The notes under the pieces were generated by a model. That model saw only the letters and a program-made list of their open reading frames with translations. It was not told the origin of the DNA and did not search any database. The position numbers were made by a program, and so were the translations under genes. A stretch of DNA of 64,000 nt, taken from contig NZ_JAAGPD010000043.1 in the NCBI RefSeq assembly GCF_017104565.1, positions 32,592 to 96,591 of the forward strand. Direction: 5' to 3'. The DNA is from Paraburkholderia sp. Tr-20389 (GTDB lineage Bacteria; Pseudomonadota; Gammaproteobacteria; Burkholderiales; Burkholderiaceae). Below, one piece after another: positions 1-8,742 of the stretch (the first letter of the stretch is position 1; the number at the start of each line of letters is the position of its first letter).

Positions 1-1376
1 ACATCCACAACACGTACATCAACTACCGCGCGCCGGGTGCGGTGACGGCGATGCCGGCAGCAGCGTTCGTCCACGGTCAGCCGACCAGTCATTTCGCCCA
101 TCGCGTCGATCCCGCGCAATGGCACAACGCGCGCTTCAATGCGGGTGCGCCGGGCATCGCGCCCGTCCAGCAGAGCTTCGGACCGGGGATGCGCAACGCC
201 GCTTACCGGCCGCCGGCGAACGTGATGGCGCGGCCTGTCGTCGGCACGCGCAATCCGGGCGTCCCGGCCGCGTTTCACGACCGGCTGGCGCAGAACTTCG
301 CGCAAGGCGGTCACGGTCGCGTACCGGGTGCGGGCGAGCCGATCGTGCATACGTCCGTGCCGGCGCGCTTCCCTGGACAGACGCTCGGCGGCAATGGACC
401 CGTCGCGAACGTTCGCGTCGTGAACTCGCATGCGCCGGGGCAGATGGCGGGCGGTCCGGGCGCTCAACGCCCGGGCGCTCCGGCGCCGCAGATGGATGGA
501 CGCCAGCAAGGCGTGCCGGGACGCGGCTTCGTGCCGGGACAAACGGCAGGCGGGCCCGGCGGTCAGCGGCCCGGCGCCGGCGAGCCGCAGGGCAACGGCC
601 AGCAGCAGCACGGCATGCCGATGCAGGCAGGCAACGGCGTGCCGCGTCCGCCTCAATTCGCGGCGGGCGGCCATCCGATGAACGGCGCGCAACAACAGCC
701 TGGACAAGCCGCAGCCGCGCAGCATCCTGAGATGGCGGCGGGTCAGCAGCACGAGCCCGCGTGGACCCAGCAGCATGCGCCGATGGCGCAGCAACGCAAC
801 CCGCAGCAGTTCGGCGCGGCACAGGCGCCCGGACAGCGCCCATCGGCTGCGCAACCGGGACAGCTTGCCCAGCAGCAGCATGAACCGATGCAGCAAAGGC
901 CCGCGAATGCTTTTGGCGGCGGCGCCGCTCAAGCGCAGTCGCCGCATGGGCCGGATTTGCGTGGACAACAGGCGGCTGCACCGGCGCAACAGCCCCAGGC
1001 TCAACCGCATGCGGAAATGCGGCCGCAGCCTCAAGCGTCGCAGCAGCAAGCTCGCCAGGAATTCCGTCCGCAACCGCAGCCTCAAGCTCAACCGCGCCAG
1101 GAATTCCATCCGCAGCCCCAGCAGCCGCAACAGCAGGCTCGACAGGAATTCCATCCGCAGCCGCAACCCCAGCCGCGTCCGGAGGCTCGCCCCCAACCGC
1201 AGCAGCAGGCCCGGCAGGAGTTCCATCCACAGCCCCAGCCTCAGGCTCAACCGCGTCCGGAATCCCATCCGCCGCAACAGGCGCAACAGCCGCATCCGCA
1301 GCCACAAGCCCAACCTCAGCCGCATCAGGAACAGCGCGCGACGGGCGGCGGACACGACGAGCATCATCGCGGATAA
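1..1376 (+). CDS. Proline/glutamine-rich DUF6600-type protein, C-terminal part
   Basis: The frame is open from the left edge (first full codon at base 3), so the N-terminus lies outside the window. The first residues, HNTYINYRAPGAVTAMP, resemble the end of the DUF6600 domain seen in Burkholderia proteins that often also carry a FecR-like domain. The remainder is low complexity: Gly/Pro/Gln-rich up to about residue 330, then four or five imperfect copies of a QARQEFHPQPQPQ-like unit, ending in a His-rich tail. No catalytic motif or membrane segment is visible here. The likely site is the envelope or periplasm, judged only from family resemblance. A strong hairpin terminator follows the stop codon. 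A long open frame on the other strand is a composition artefact. Confidence 0.75.
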   Translation, partial: IHNTYINYRAPGAVTAMPAAAFVHGQPTSHFAHRVDPAQWHNARFNAGAPGIAPVQQSFGPGMRNAAYRPPANVMARPVVGTRNPGVPAAFHDRLAQNFAQGGHGRVPGAGEPIVHTSVPARFPGQTLGGNGPVANVRVVNSHAPGQMAGGPGAQRPGAPAPQMDGRQQGVPGRGFVPGQTAGGPGGQRPGAGEPQGNGQQQHGMPMQAGNGVPRPPQFAAGGHPMNGAQQQPGQAAAAQHPEMAAGQQHEPAWTQQHAPMAQQRNPQQFGAAQAPGQRPSAAQPGQLAQQQHEPMQQRPANAFGGGAAQAQSPHGPDLRGQQAAAPAQQPQAQPHAEMRPQPQASQQQARQEFRPQPQPQAQPRQEFHPQPQQPQQQARQEFHPQPQPQPRPEARPQPQQQARQEFHPQPQPQAQPRPESHPPQQAQQPHPQPQAQPQPHQEQRATGGGHDEHHRG

Positions 1377-1402
1377 GCCCGCACCGCCCGGCGCCACAAA
1401 TG

Positions 1403-1436
1403 AAAACGCCCACCGCGAATCGCGGTGGGCGTTTTT
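1403..1436. terminator. Bidirectional rho-independent terminator
   Basis: Arms AAAACGCCCACCGCG and CGCGGTGGGCGTTTTT surround a three-base loop. The A-run and T-run make it usable from both sides, so it can end the plus-strand Pro/Gln-rich gene and the minus-strand thyA fragment that converge here. Confidence 0.9.
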
Positions 1437-1461
1437 ACATCCGGACGACGAACGGCGGCTG

Positions 1462-1671
1462 TCAGATCGCCATCGGCGCCGTCAGCGGCTCGTGATGCCG
1501 GTAGCCGACCAGCGAAAAATCGGACGGCTCGACCTTCTCCAGCCACTCGGGCTCGTAGACACCCGTCTTCGCGTACTCGGGCACGCGCTCCGAAATCGCG
1601 AACTGCGGGCTCTCGTATGGATCGCGGGTCAGTTGCTGCTGCAACATGTCGAGCTGGTTCTCGTAGATGTG
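1462..1671 (-). pseudogene. thyA: 3' fragment of chromosomal thymidylate synthase gene
   Basis: Reading leftwards from 1,671, the fragment encodes [14 protein letters not shown] through the C-terminus LTAPMAI, the last 69 residues of a thymidylate synthase. This part supplies dUMP-binding residues but not the catalytic cysteine. The rest of the gene is at 56,097-56,863, on the other side of the island. The two parts join in frame (254 + 69 codons plus stop) when the island is removed. The open frame runs about 90 bp into island DNA but has no start that would restore a functional enzyme, so the fragment is probably silent while the island is integrated. Confidence 0.95.
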
Positions 1672-1682
1672 TTTATAGAACC
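1656..1682. repeat. attL: inverted recombinase-binding arms around the crossover
   Basis: GGTTCT (1,656-1,661, from thyA) and AGAACC (1,677-1,682, from the island) form a perfect 6-bp inverted repeat around a 15-bp centre that contains the core ATGTG (1,667-1,671). This is the layout of a tyrosine recombinase core site. The outer part of the island arm (AGAACCAAAAATAAAGTGCC) pairs with the island's right end as a terminal inverted repeat. Confidence 0.75.
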
Positions 1683-1754
1683 AAAAATAAAGTGCCACTG
1701 CCAATGGAAACATTAGCTTCGGCCGCGAACAGCAACGCCCTTCAGCTTGTTTAA

Positions 1755-1765
1755 ATAGAACCAAA
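1755..1765. repeat. Second copy of the left-arm motif ATAGAACCAAA
   Basis: ATAGAACCAAA occurs at the island end (1,675-1,685) and again here, 80 bp inside. It may be an accessory binding site for the recombinases or for the small HTH protein. It could also be chance in this AT-rich stretch. Confidence 0.4.
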
Positions 1766-1827
1766 TTAATTGCTCAATTAACCACCACCTTTGTAGCATC
1801 CAAATGTGCATGGTTATCGACAACCGA

Positions 1828-1842
1828 ATTGGTCTTACCAAT
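1828..1842. promoter_or_regulatory. Palindrome upstream of the integrase operon
   Basis: ATTGGT-CTT-ACCAAT is a perfect 6-bp inverted repeat 61-75 bp before the first recombinase start codon. Its place suggests an operator for the integrase operon. The protein that would bind it is not known. Confidence 0.4.
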
Positions 1843-1902
1843 GTGGTCATGCAGTTCCAGTTTTGGCAGGAAGACGCCCCTGTCTGCGAGGGTTAACGCG
1901 AG

Positions 1903-3129
1903 ATGAACTTCGGTTTTGAAGCACGATTGATGGCTATTCGAGCCGCTGACGCTGAGTCAACGGTGTTGTCCAGTGGGGATACGATTTGCTGGTCATTTGC
2001 CGACAGTGCCTACCCCATATATAGCGTGCTCGACAGCTCTGGGGCCGTTGTCAGAACAATGCACAACTGGCTACGCCACCTACGCGAGCAGGCTGGTCTA
2101 ACCTACAGCTCAAATACCATTCCACAGTACGGTCGGACGCTCTCATACCTTTGCCGCTGGATGGAAAGGAACCGACCGTTCCCGAGCATAAACGTCGACG
2201 AATACGTCAAACTGCTCAGTCGAACAGACCTCGTTCACTGGCTGAATGCCATGAAGGCGGAAGGTGCCGAGAGCCACAACACGTTGCATTCACGCGAGGC
2301 CTGTGTGAAGGAGTTCTTGGATTGGTTGACTACGATTGAGGGTGGTCGGATTCGGGATTCTGTCAACTCTCCTTGGGGCCGTGATGGGACACTCGGATAC
2401 ATCACGGCAACACCAAACGCGCGTAGTCCAAAATTTATCTCCGCCGAAATCGTTATCGAGCTCTTGAGTGGCATGCATAACGAATGCGAACGATGTATGT
2501 TTCACGCGCAATACGACATGGGGCTCCGCATCGCAGAGTTGGTAGACCTCACCGTCGCTGATATTCCGGATGGTTCACTATACAACTCCGCTTTTGAGTT
2601 AATTCCCGTGAGCGTGCAACGCGGCAAAGGGCGAGCTGACCAGCGACCAGAAAAGACTACCCTAATATCCAGAGCCGTCCTTAGGCGGATACATCGCTAT
2701 CACAATAGCCGCGAGTACAAGCTCGCTCCGGACTGGGACATCAATGACCCTGTCAAGCCCGCCTTTTTGACTGCCAATCAATTGAAATGGAGCGCGCGAA
2801 ACGCCTCTAAGCAGTTCAAGTCGGCCTTGCGACGAGCGGGACTCAACGATGACATGTCGACGCATTGGATGCGCCACGGCACTGCTTACTCCGTATTGCG
2901 GTCCGACATCGGAAAGGACTACCAGGACAGGATGCTACTTATTAAGGAAATGCTTGGTCATAGGAACCTAACTACCACAGAAATATACACACAGATTTCT
3001 CCTGCTTTGCTGCAACAGATTACTAAGGCCGGGAAGAAAATCAATCGGCTCTGCGAAGCCGAATTCATACGTGAAAGGACGTTCCTTGGTCCGCTGCAGC
3101 ATAGTGAAAGGCGCGGCCACCGTGAATAA
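1903..3129 (+). CDS. ginA: Tyrosine recombinase, first of the island trio
   Basis: This is a 408-residue phage-integrase-family enzyme that would cut and rejoin att sites. A SAM-like N-terminal core-binding region (about residues 50-150) precedes the catalytic domain. Catalytic residues are visible in order: Arg in GLRIAELVDL, His and Arg in HWMRHGTAYS, His in MLGHRNLTTTEIYTQ, and the nucleophile Tyr in that same block. With all of the R-H-R-H-Y set present, it is probably an active recombinase. It begins the four-gene integration operon and its 3' end overlaps the next gene. By place and size it corresponds to GinA. The symbol is given by synteny, not by search. Confidence 0.85.
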   Translation: MNFGFEARLMAIRAADAESTVLSSGDTICWSFADSAYPIYSVLDSSGAVVRTMHNWLRHLREQAGLTYSSNTIPQYGRTLSYLCRWMERNRPFPSINVDEYVKLLSRTDLVHWLNAMKAEGAESHNTLHSREACVKEFLDWLTTIEGGRIRDSVNSPWGRDGTLGYITATPNARSPKFISAEIVIELLSGMHNECERCMFHAQYDMGLRIAELVDLTVADIPDGSLYNSAFELIPVSVQRGKGRADQRPEKTTLISRAVLRRIHRYHNSREYKLAPDWDINDPVKPAFLTANQLKWSARNASKQFKSALRRAGLNDDMSTHWMRHGTAYSVLRSDIGKDYQDRMLLIKEMLGHRNLTTTEIYTQISPALLQQITKAGKKINRLCEAEFIRERTFLGPLQHSERRGHRE

Positions 3130-5224
3130 CGAACCAGTACGACTCGCTACTCCTCCAAAGCCAACTTTGGTCGACCCCTACGCACAGATTAAGTGGATGT
3201 TTTTCCAGTTGGAGGCCGAGTTCGAGGGAAGCAGTGCGTATCGATTCCATTATGCCTTGAACAAGTATTTGGAGTTTGTAGCCGAAACGAACGCCAACTA
3301 TCCAGACCTCCTAACGAACAAGCGCTTCTACCTTTCCAAACATTGGGAGGCCGATGCCTTGTTCCGCTTTACCAAATGGCTCACAGGCCAAACTCTGAGC
3401 AGTAGAACCCGTTACGCCATCTATAAATCCGTTCGGCAGGTCATGGACATGGCGTACGCGCTACGCGTAATCGATACAGGCATTCATCATCCACTTGTAT
3501 TCAAAGGAGTGTCCGAAACCAAACAACGTTCCGCGTACGCGATGCCTGAACAAGAAGTAATAAACGCGTCGGTCGCTCGATGGATAAGCTTAGGACACAG
3601 TGTCCTCTGTGGCTACATACCGACCAATTTAGGCTTCCCGTATCGCCGCAGGTACCGCTCCACTATTTCGGTCGATAACCAGCTCTTCACCTTGACTGAA
3701 GCAGCCAATCGATTCGGCATTAGTCAGAAAAATCTGTCTGCTCGAATCCATGATGGATGGGCGTCACGACAAGCAGTCGGTCTCGACCCACCGCCGCCTC
3801 CAAAAACGAAAACCGAAATCATCGTTGAGGGAGTCTACTACCCGAGTATGAGTGCGGCCGCAGCCGCATACGGGTCAACTATTAGCGTAGTAGCTCAAAA
3901 AATCCGCAGAGGGTATAGCCCAGAACAAAGCGTGGGAATCGAACCTATCCATGTCTTAAAAGGTGATGACCTAGGGTTGCTTTGGATGTTCGAAAACGAA
4001 TACGGGTGTAACGCATCGGCAATGTACGATGACTTCTGCAGTAAGCGAAGCCTCGCACAAGAGTGTCCTCGAGAGCGGCTCTTGAAGCTCTTCATGCGCT
4101 GGGGAGTCTGGCCGTTTATCGATGACCGCTTGATTATGCCGCTCGCGCTCGAACTCAGCATACTCACCGGACTCAACGTCGAATCTCTCAGGAAACTCAA
4201 TGTCGACTCCTACCAAGCAGAGCACCCACTGACCGGCCAATCGGCCATAACCCATCATAAGAGACGGTCCGGTAGCCCCACCCGCCCCGAGGAGAGAGTC
4301 TTACATGTTCCTCTGCTTGACGACCCTGAGGACTTAAATCTTGATGAGCATGTTGCGAAGAAGGTCGAAGCGCTCTGGGGAATGATTGTCGCTTTAACAG
4401 CGAAAATAAGAAGGAACGCTCCCGCAGAGATAGCGAACCGGCTATTCATATTCGAAGATGTCGAGGCGTCCAAGCGGGAGAAGAGACAAGTCATCGTCGG
4501 AATCGAGCCGAAGGGAAAAGCGAGAGTCTGGAACCGGCGCTTTGTTAGAGAAGAAGGACTCCTTCGCCATTTTGGAGATGACTTTAGCTTTAATCTCGCT
4601 CGCTGTCGGCCCACGCTCGCGACAAATAAGGTCTTAGAGGGAGCAAGCCTCTTCCGCGTGCAAGCAGTTTTGGGGCATAAGAGTATTCAAACGACGGCGA
4701 CCTATCTGGACGAGCAAAATCTGAGGCCGGCGTTTAATCGAACGGTCTCTGAAGCGCTTGAGCGCATCGCTCAGCGCTCTCGCGATGCTCGTGAGATGGA
4801 ACAATCGACGCTCTCAGTGGGGCGACCGCAAACAATCACGCCAACTGCCTTCCACGAAACCCTTTCAGGATGCGGATGCTGTGACCCGTATAACCCGAGC
4901 GAAGACGTTCGTGCGATTACCCTTCACGTTGAGGGTTCCGTCTGCAAATTTTGGAATATGTGCTTGCGCTGCGACAGTGCAATCGTCACGGAGCACTCCC
5001 TGCCCAAGCTCATCCTTTACCGAAATCGTGTAGCGGCAGCGCTTATGGAGGACTCTCCTGCTATCCGGAGCAGGAAGGACCTGTATCGCGACGCGGTCAC
5101 GCTTATTGACGGTCTGCTTGCAGATGATGTCATCTTTCCGGCCCATGTCGTCGAGAATGCAAGGACTCTCGCGATTGCTATGGACGACATTTTGGTTGAC
5201 CACCTGATTTATCAAGGAATTTGA
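3122..5224 (+). CDS. ginB: Large tyrosine recombinase with altered active site, second of the trio
   Basis: The protein is 700 residues from a GTG start that overlaps the previous gene by 8 bp and has GAAAGG upstream. An earlier ATG at 3,071 is possible. The C-terminal half is recombinase-like and keeps RCRPTLATN, VLGHKSIQTT and the Tyr of TATYL. Two usual residues look replaced: the first box reads ILTGLNVESLRKL, with Asn where Arg is expected, and the second box has Ala where His is expected. The middle (about residues 195-280) contains two tandem HTH-like repeats of about 35 residues (AANRFGISQKNLSARIHDGW and AAAAYGSTISVVAQKIRRGY). A Cys-rich segment (CGCC, C, CLRC) lies near the end and may bind zinc. 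It may act with its partners rather than alone. Confidence 0.82.
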   Translation: MNNEPVRLATPPKPTLVDPYAQIKWMFFQLEAEFEGSSAYRFHYALNKYLEFVAETNANYPDLLTNKRFYLSKHWEADALFRFTKWLTGQTLSSRTRYAIYKSVRQVMDMAYALRVIDTGIHHPLVFKGVSETKQRSAYAMPEQEVINASVARWISLGHSVLCGYIPTNLGFPYRRRYRSTISVDNQLFTLTEAANRFGISQKNLSARIHDGWASRQAVGLDPPPPPKTKTEIIVEGVYYPSMSAAAAAYGSTISVVAQKIRRGYSPEQSVGIEPIHVLKGDDLGLLWMFENEYGCNASAMYDDFCSKRSLAQECPRERLLKLFMRWGVWPFIDDRLIMPLALELSILTGLNVESLRKLNVDSYQAEHPLTGQSAITHHKRRSGSPTRPEERVLHVPLLDDPEDLNLDEHVAKKVEALWGMIVALTAKIRRNAPAEIANRLFIFEDVEASKREKRQVIVGIEPKGKARVWNRRFVREEGLLRHFGDDFSFNLARCRPTLATNKVLEGASLFRVQAVLGHKSIQTTATYLDEQNLRPAFNRTVSEALERIAQRSRDAREMEQSTLSVGRPQTITPTAFHETLSGCGCCDPYNPSEDVRAITLHVEGSVCKFWNMCLRCDSAIVTEHSLPKLILYRNRVAAALMEDSPAIRSRKDLYRDAVTLIDGLLADDVIFPAHVVENARTLAIAMDDILVDHLIYQGI

Positions 5225-5225
5225 C

Positions 5226-7091
5226 ATGGAACCGACCCCCTCTTTCCCAAGCGAGGACGATGTCAAAGTTGGGCAGGCGGTGTTTGCAGATGACATGCCC
5301 ATCTGGTTGGGTGTATTCGGAGCAGACGTTTGGCCCTTTATTGAACCAAACTCTCCCCTTTATCAAGGACCCAGTTCCTCGAGTATCGTCTGGAGGGACT
5401 ATATCGAGGGGCGCGGTGCAACATATAAACATCCGACCTCTACTACCTCCACAAAGTATCCTGTCTGCCTCACACCCGAGATAGTTTACGACCTCAAGGT
5501 TGCGGCTGTTATTCATTGCCGCTTACCGCATCTGATTAAGCATGCGAGGTCGTCCAAGAAGCAACTTGACCCGAAGACCGTAAAAGGTCGCATCAATGAC
5601 TTGGCAGTTTTTTTCTCATTGCTCATCCGTAGGGCTAACCAGACGTCACAATTGAAGGTCACTCGACTCTCCGAAATCCCATTCTCTCTACTGAAGGAGT
5701 CAATCGCTGCGTATCCTGGTCGGGGCGCACATCTTAAGAGAGCGTTAAAGCTCATCTCTGACCCCGTAGTCCAGCGGAACCTCCGGGCCCCATTGCAATG
5801 GGGCCTACTTGACATCACTAAGTCTTCAATCAATTGGAGCGAGTCCAAGGATGAAGGTGGCATTCCACCATTATCTGACATCCAGTTTCTGTTCCTTTTG
5901 GAATACTGCAAGAAGACAATCGCACGGTTCAAGAGAATCGCCGAAGTCGGCATTCACGATAGAGAGTGTCAATCTTTGTCTGCGTCTCCACAACTGGATG
6001 ACGCCAAGTTCGACCTATCGAAACTAGAGCTGTACTTTCGAAATCCCAGAGCATTATGCATAAAAAAACATGGCGTCTCTCGCAGCGAGATGAGACAGCT
6101 TGTGTACGACGCCCAAATGTGCGCCATGCTTGTAGTCCTACTGTTCACGGGCATGCGCCATACGGAAACCTTGTTTGTCCGCCGCCATTGCCTAAAATTT
6201 CAGCATGGGTACTGGTTCCTGAATTCAAAAGAAGTTAAGCATCGCCCCAAGGACACGCCTGTCTGCGAAGGATGGTTAGCAATCGACTTGACACGAGATG
6301 CTTATGATGTACTGATGTTCATAACCAAAAGAACCGGCACGCAATACTTGTTCTCGTCACCCCTTAGCAGAAAAGGTGGCGTCGGCTACAAATCTCTCAA
6401 CTCGATTTTCAATCCGTGGCTCAAAAGAATTGACGAAAAAGGACTCTTCTCAAACTGGTCTTTTTCGATTCATCAGTGCCGCGAAACTCTTGTAGCGCAG
6501 CTTGCTAACCAAGAAGTCGGATTGCCGTTCATTAGTATGCAGCTCAAGCATTTTCATAGCCAGTTCTTCACGATGCCCAATGCCGTTACGGCCGGTTACG
6601 GCAAGTATCGTGAGCGCTTAATGACCAGTGTGACGAACCGGATAGCGATTGCGAGAGAAAATGCTCTTTTGGACCTCTATGGAGAGGACGCCAAGTTTGC
6701 TGGAGGCGGCGGGACGGCGCACAAGGCACGCATCGATGCATTCTTTGCTGGGTTAGGGCTATTCGGGGACACACGTCGCGAGTACATCAAGCGTATGGCC
6801 GAGCGAGGAGTGACACTCATGCCGACCAGCATAGGGAACTGCGCAAAGAATTTTATAATCCCAACCGAGAATGGGCCGCCGCCGTGCTACGGAGACTACC
6901 AGTGTGACCCAAACTGCTCTAGTCACGTCATTACCGACCGGGCTGCGCACGCGCTCATAGCTCGAAGGCAGCATGCGCTCGAACAGGGTGAACGCGAACC
7001 AAGTGGAGACATCAAAATAGTCTGGTTTGGCCTCGTCGAGAAGCTCGACGCACATATCGACAAACTGCAAAAGGGGAATCCCAATGTCTGA
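5226..7091 (+). CDS. ginC: Tyrosine recombinase, third of the trio
   Basis: This 621-residue protein starts 1 bp after the preceding stop codon. The catalytic domain shows Arg in LLFTGMRHTE and His and Arg in IHQCRETLVAQL. A later block reads SMQLKHFHSQ, with Lys-His where Gly-His is common, and Tyr of TAGYGKY is the likely nucleophile. The C-terminal tail has a CYGDYQCDPNCSSH cysteine cluster followed by a charged helix, as in the tail of Tn554-type recombinases. It is co-transcribed with its neighbours and overlaps the next gene by 8 bp. Assignment as GinC is by order. Confidence 0.83.
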   Translation: MEPTPSFPSEDDVKVGQAVFADDMPIWLGVFGADVWPFIEPNSPLYQGPSSSSIVWRDYIEGRGATYKHPTSTTSTKYPVCLTPEIVYDLKVAAVIHCRLPHLIKHARSSKKQLDPKTVKGRINDLAVFFSLLIRRANQTSQLKVTRLSEIPFSLLKESIAAYPGRGAHLKRALKLISDPVVQRNLRAPLQWGLLDITKSSINWSESKDEGGIPPLSDIQFLFLLEYCKKTIARFKRIAEVGIHDRECQSLSASPQLDDAKFDLSKLELYFRNPRALCIKKHGVSRSEMRQLVYDAQMCAMLVVLLFTGMRHTETLFVRRHCLKFQHGYWFLNSKEVKHRPKDTPVCEGWLAIDLTRDAYDVLMFITKRTGTQYLFSSPLSRKGGVGYKSLNSIFNPWLKRIDEKGLFSNWSFSIHQCRETLVAQLANQEVGLPFISMQLKHFHSQFFTMPNAVTAGYGKYRERLMTSVTNRIAIARENALLDLYGEDAKFAGGGGTAHKARIDAFFAGLGLFGDTRREYIKRMAERGVTLMPTSIGNCAKNFIIPTENGPPPCYGDYQCDPNCSSHVITDRAAHALIARRQHALEQGEREPSGDIKIVWFGLVEKLDAHIDKLQKGNPNV

Positions 7092-7575
7092 ACAAAGACT
7101 TGATAAACCTGAGCGACGTCCGCACGAGCTGACCAAGCATCTCGACGCCGCATCGATAGACAACGATACGCGTATCATTGAGGCCCTGGCGAGGCTCGAG
7201 GACCCCAAAAAACGCGGGAAACTGAAGATTACAGTGTCCTCGATTTGCAAGATAACTGGATTGTCAAGAAACACCATACGGAACAGGGATTGGGCTCTGG
7301 GTCGACTTAAATCATTGAAGCAGGCCCTCAAGCAAGGCTCGGTAACCCCGGGTGAGAGCGGCTCTAAGGCAGAGGCAACTGAAATCACGTCGAACGAGTT
7401 GCGGGCGCGAATTAAACGAGTTTTGGAACAAAACGCGCTGTTATACGAGGAAATCCTTGCGTTGCGCGACATAATCGCAAAACGGGACGCTCATATTGCC
7501 TCCCTGCAGTCCGGGGACAATATTTCGATTTTTCCTCAAAAATCAGCAAAAATAGACAATCGGATGCAAGAATGA
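7084..7575 (+). CDS. ginD: Small HTH/coiled-coil partner of the recombinases (GinD/TnpC-like)
   Basis: The 163-residue product has an HTH-like segment ([18 protein letters not shown], about residues 52-70) and then a long C-terminal helix rich in Leu and charged residues that looks like a coiled coil. ATG 7,084 was chosen because AAGGGG lies just upstream and the overlap with the preceding gene is then 8 bp. A longer frame from 7,027 has no good ribosome site. Fourth place in a three-recombinase operon is typical of GinD in GInts and of DUF6262/TnpC proteins of Tn554-like elements, which set direction or efficiency of recombination. Its TGA overlaps the ATG of the island thyA. Confidence 0.75.
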   Translation: MSEQRLDKPERRPHELTKHLDAASIDNDTRIIEALARLEDPKKRGKLKITVSSICKITGLSRNTIRNRDWALGRLKSLKQALKQGSVTPGESGSKAEATEITSNELRARIKRVLEQNALLYEEILALRDIIAKRDAHIASLQSGDNISIFPQKSAKIDNRMQE

Positions 7576-8405
7576 AGCAATATTTGGAACTTCTTCACGA
7601 TATTTTAGAGAACGGCGTCATAAAGGGCGACCGAACTGGAACGGGAACAACGTCTGTGTTCGGCCGCCAATTGCGGCACAACCTGGCGAAGGGCTTTCCC
7701 CTCCTAACGACTAAGAAGCTTCATTTCAAAAGCATTGCCAACGAGCTAATCTGGTTCCTGAGCGGCAACACGAACGTTAGTTGGCTCAAAGAGAACGGTG
7801 TTTCCATCTGGAACGAGTGGGCTACGGAAGACAACGAGCTCGGTCCCGTTTATGGCAAGCAATGGACCGCGTGGCCGACCAAGGACGGCGGGACCATCAA
7901 CCAGATTGACTACGTCATCAAGACGCTCCGGGAGAAGCCAAACAGCCGGCGTATCCTCTTCCATGGCTGGAATCCTGAGTATCTCCCGAACGAGTCCATC
8001 AGTCCGCAAGAGAACGCGAAGCAAGGTCTCATGGCATTGCCGCCGTGTCACCTGCTCTATCAGTTCTACGTCGCGGAAGGCAGGCTATCGGCTCTGCTGT
8101 ACATCCGCAGTTCGGACAGCTTCCTCGGCCTCCCGTACAACATCGCATCGCTGGCCCTCCTGACGCATATGGTCGCGCAACAGTGCGACTTGATTCCGCA
8201 TGAAATTATCGTCAGCATCGGGGACCTGCATGCGTATTCCAATCATATGGAGCAGATTCAGACACAGCTCACTCGAGACGTTCGCGAGCTGCCCAAGCTA
8301 AATATCAAGCGCCGCCCCGATTCGATTTACGACTACAAGTTTGAAGACTTTGAAATCGTTGGCTACAACCCGCACCCCAGTATTGCAGCTCCCATTGCTG
8401 TCTGA
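7572..8405 (+). CDS. thyA: Island-encoded thymidylate synthase (replacement copy)
   Basis: The enzyme turns dUMP to dTMP with methylenetetrahydrofolate. It has 277 residues, close to the usual bacterial length of about 264. Visible motifs are [18 protein letters not shown] at the start, Arg pair [12 protein letters not shown], catalytic Cys in [30 protein letters not shown], and [12 protein letters not shown] with the C-terminal [17 protein letters not shown]. All key residues appear to be present. It differs clearly from the split chromosomal enzyme (323 aa), so it is not a recent duplicate. ATG overlaps the stop of the preceding recombination-partner gene by 4 bp (ATGA), so its translation is probably coupled to the integrase operon. 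Confidence 0.97.
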   Translation: MKQYLELLHDILENGVIKGDRTGTGTTSVFGRQLRHNLAKGFPLLTTKKLHFKSIANELIWFLSGNTNVSWLKENGVSIWNEWATEDNELGPVYGKQWTAWPTKDGGTINQIDYVIKTLREKPNSRRILFHGWNPEYLPNESISPQENAKQGLMALPPCHLLYQFYVAEGRLSALLYIRSSDSFLGLPYNIASLALLTHMVAQQCDLIPHEIIVSIGDLHAYSNHMEQIQTQLTRDVRELPKLNIKRRPDSIYDYKFEDFEIVGYNPHPSIAAPIAV

Positions 8406-8426
8406 GATGTCTCACAGTTGAATCGC

Positions 8427-8460
8427 GCGCGGCCCTCCTCACTCCGTGAGAGTGCCGCGC
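8427..8460 (+). terminator. Possible terminator hairpin after island thyA
   Basis: Outer arms GCGCGGC / GCCGCGC enclose inner arms CTCAC / GTGAG with a TCC loop. There is no T-run directly after it, so termination may need Rho or may be weak. Confidence 0.4.
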
Positions 8461-8673
8461 CAGCAGCAGCCAAGCTTCATCCTCCCTTCCCTTCCCCTCC
8501 CCTCCCCTCCGTAGTTGCTTCTGCGTCCCTCGGCTTCGCCATTCGAGCCACGGAGCCCCCGCTTCAATCCAGATGAGCAACTCAACCGTGCCCCCAGCCC
8601 ACGCGCGCGGAAATCGTCGCGCCATTTATTAAGGGTCTGAGCACAATCAAAATCTTGGCAAGAACACTATTAG

Positions 8674-8717
8674 TTGTATATATTTGCATGTGAAGCACCA
8701 CATTTGGTGCTATACAA
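8674..8717. promoter_or_regulatory. Nested dyad, candidate operator of the ImmA-TIR operon
   Basis: TTGTATA (8,674-8,680) and TATACAA (8,711-8,717) form an outer dyad. AGCACCA (8,694-8,700) and TGGTGCT (8,705-8,711) form an inner one. The site ends 25 bp before the ATG of the metallopeptidase gene. ImmA/IrrE proteins commonly cleave XRE repressors, but none is encoded next to this gene. Confidence 0.45.
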
Positions 8718-8742
8718 CGAAATGCGATTTCGGGGTTCCCAC

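Larger units (their letters stand above)
8406..8742. other. Intergenic region with hairpin and pyrimidine tract
   Basis: No gene is visible. A structured hairpin (8,427-8,460) is followed by a C/T-only run at about 8,480-8,510, and then by a dyad upstream of the ImmA-type gene. Confidence 0.6.

Noticed and set aside
136-1413. Open frame of 425 codons on the minus strand
   Set aside because: It is the antisense of a Pro/Gln/Gly-rich gene; open reading is due to composition, and the product has no protein-like features.
1640-1700. tRNA gene as integration target
   Set aside because: The target is inside thyA coding sequence; no tRNA-like cloverleaf lies at either end.
8479-8511. Run of CCTTCCC/CCCTCCC units
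   Set aside because: A simple pyrimidine tract without unit order; no sign of CRISPR or of a functional repeat.
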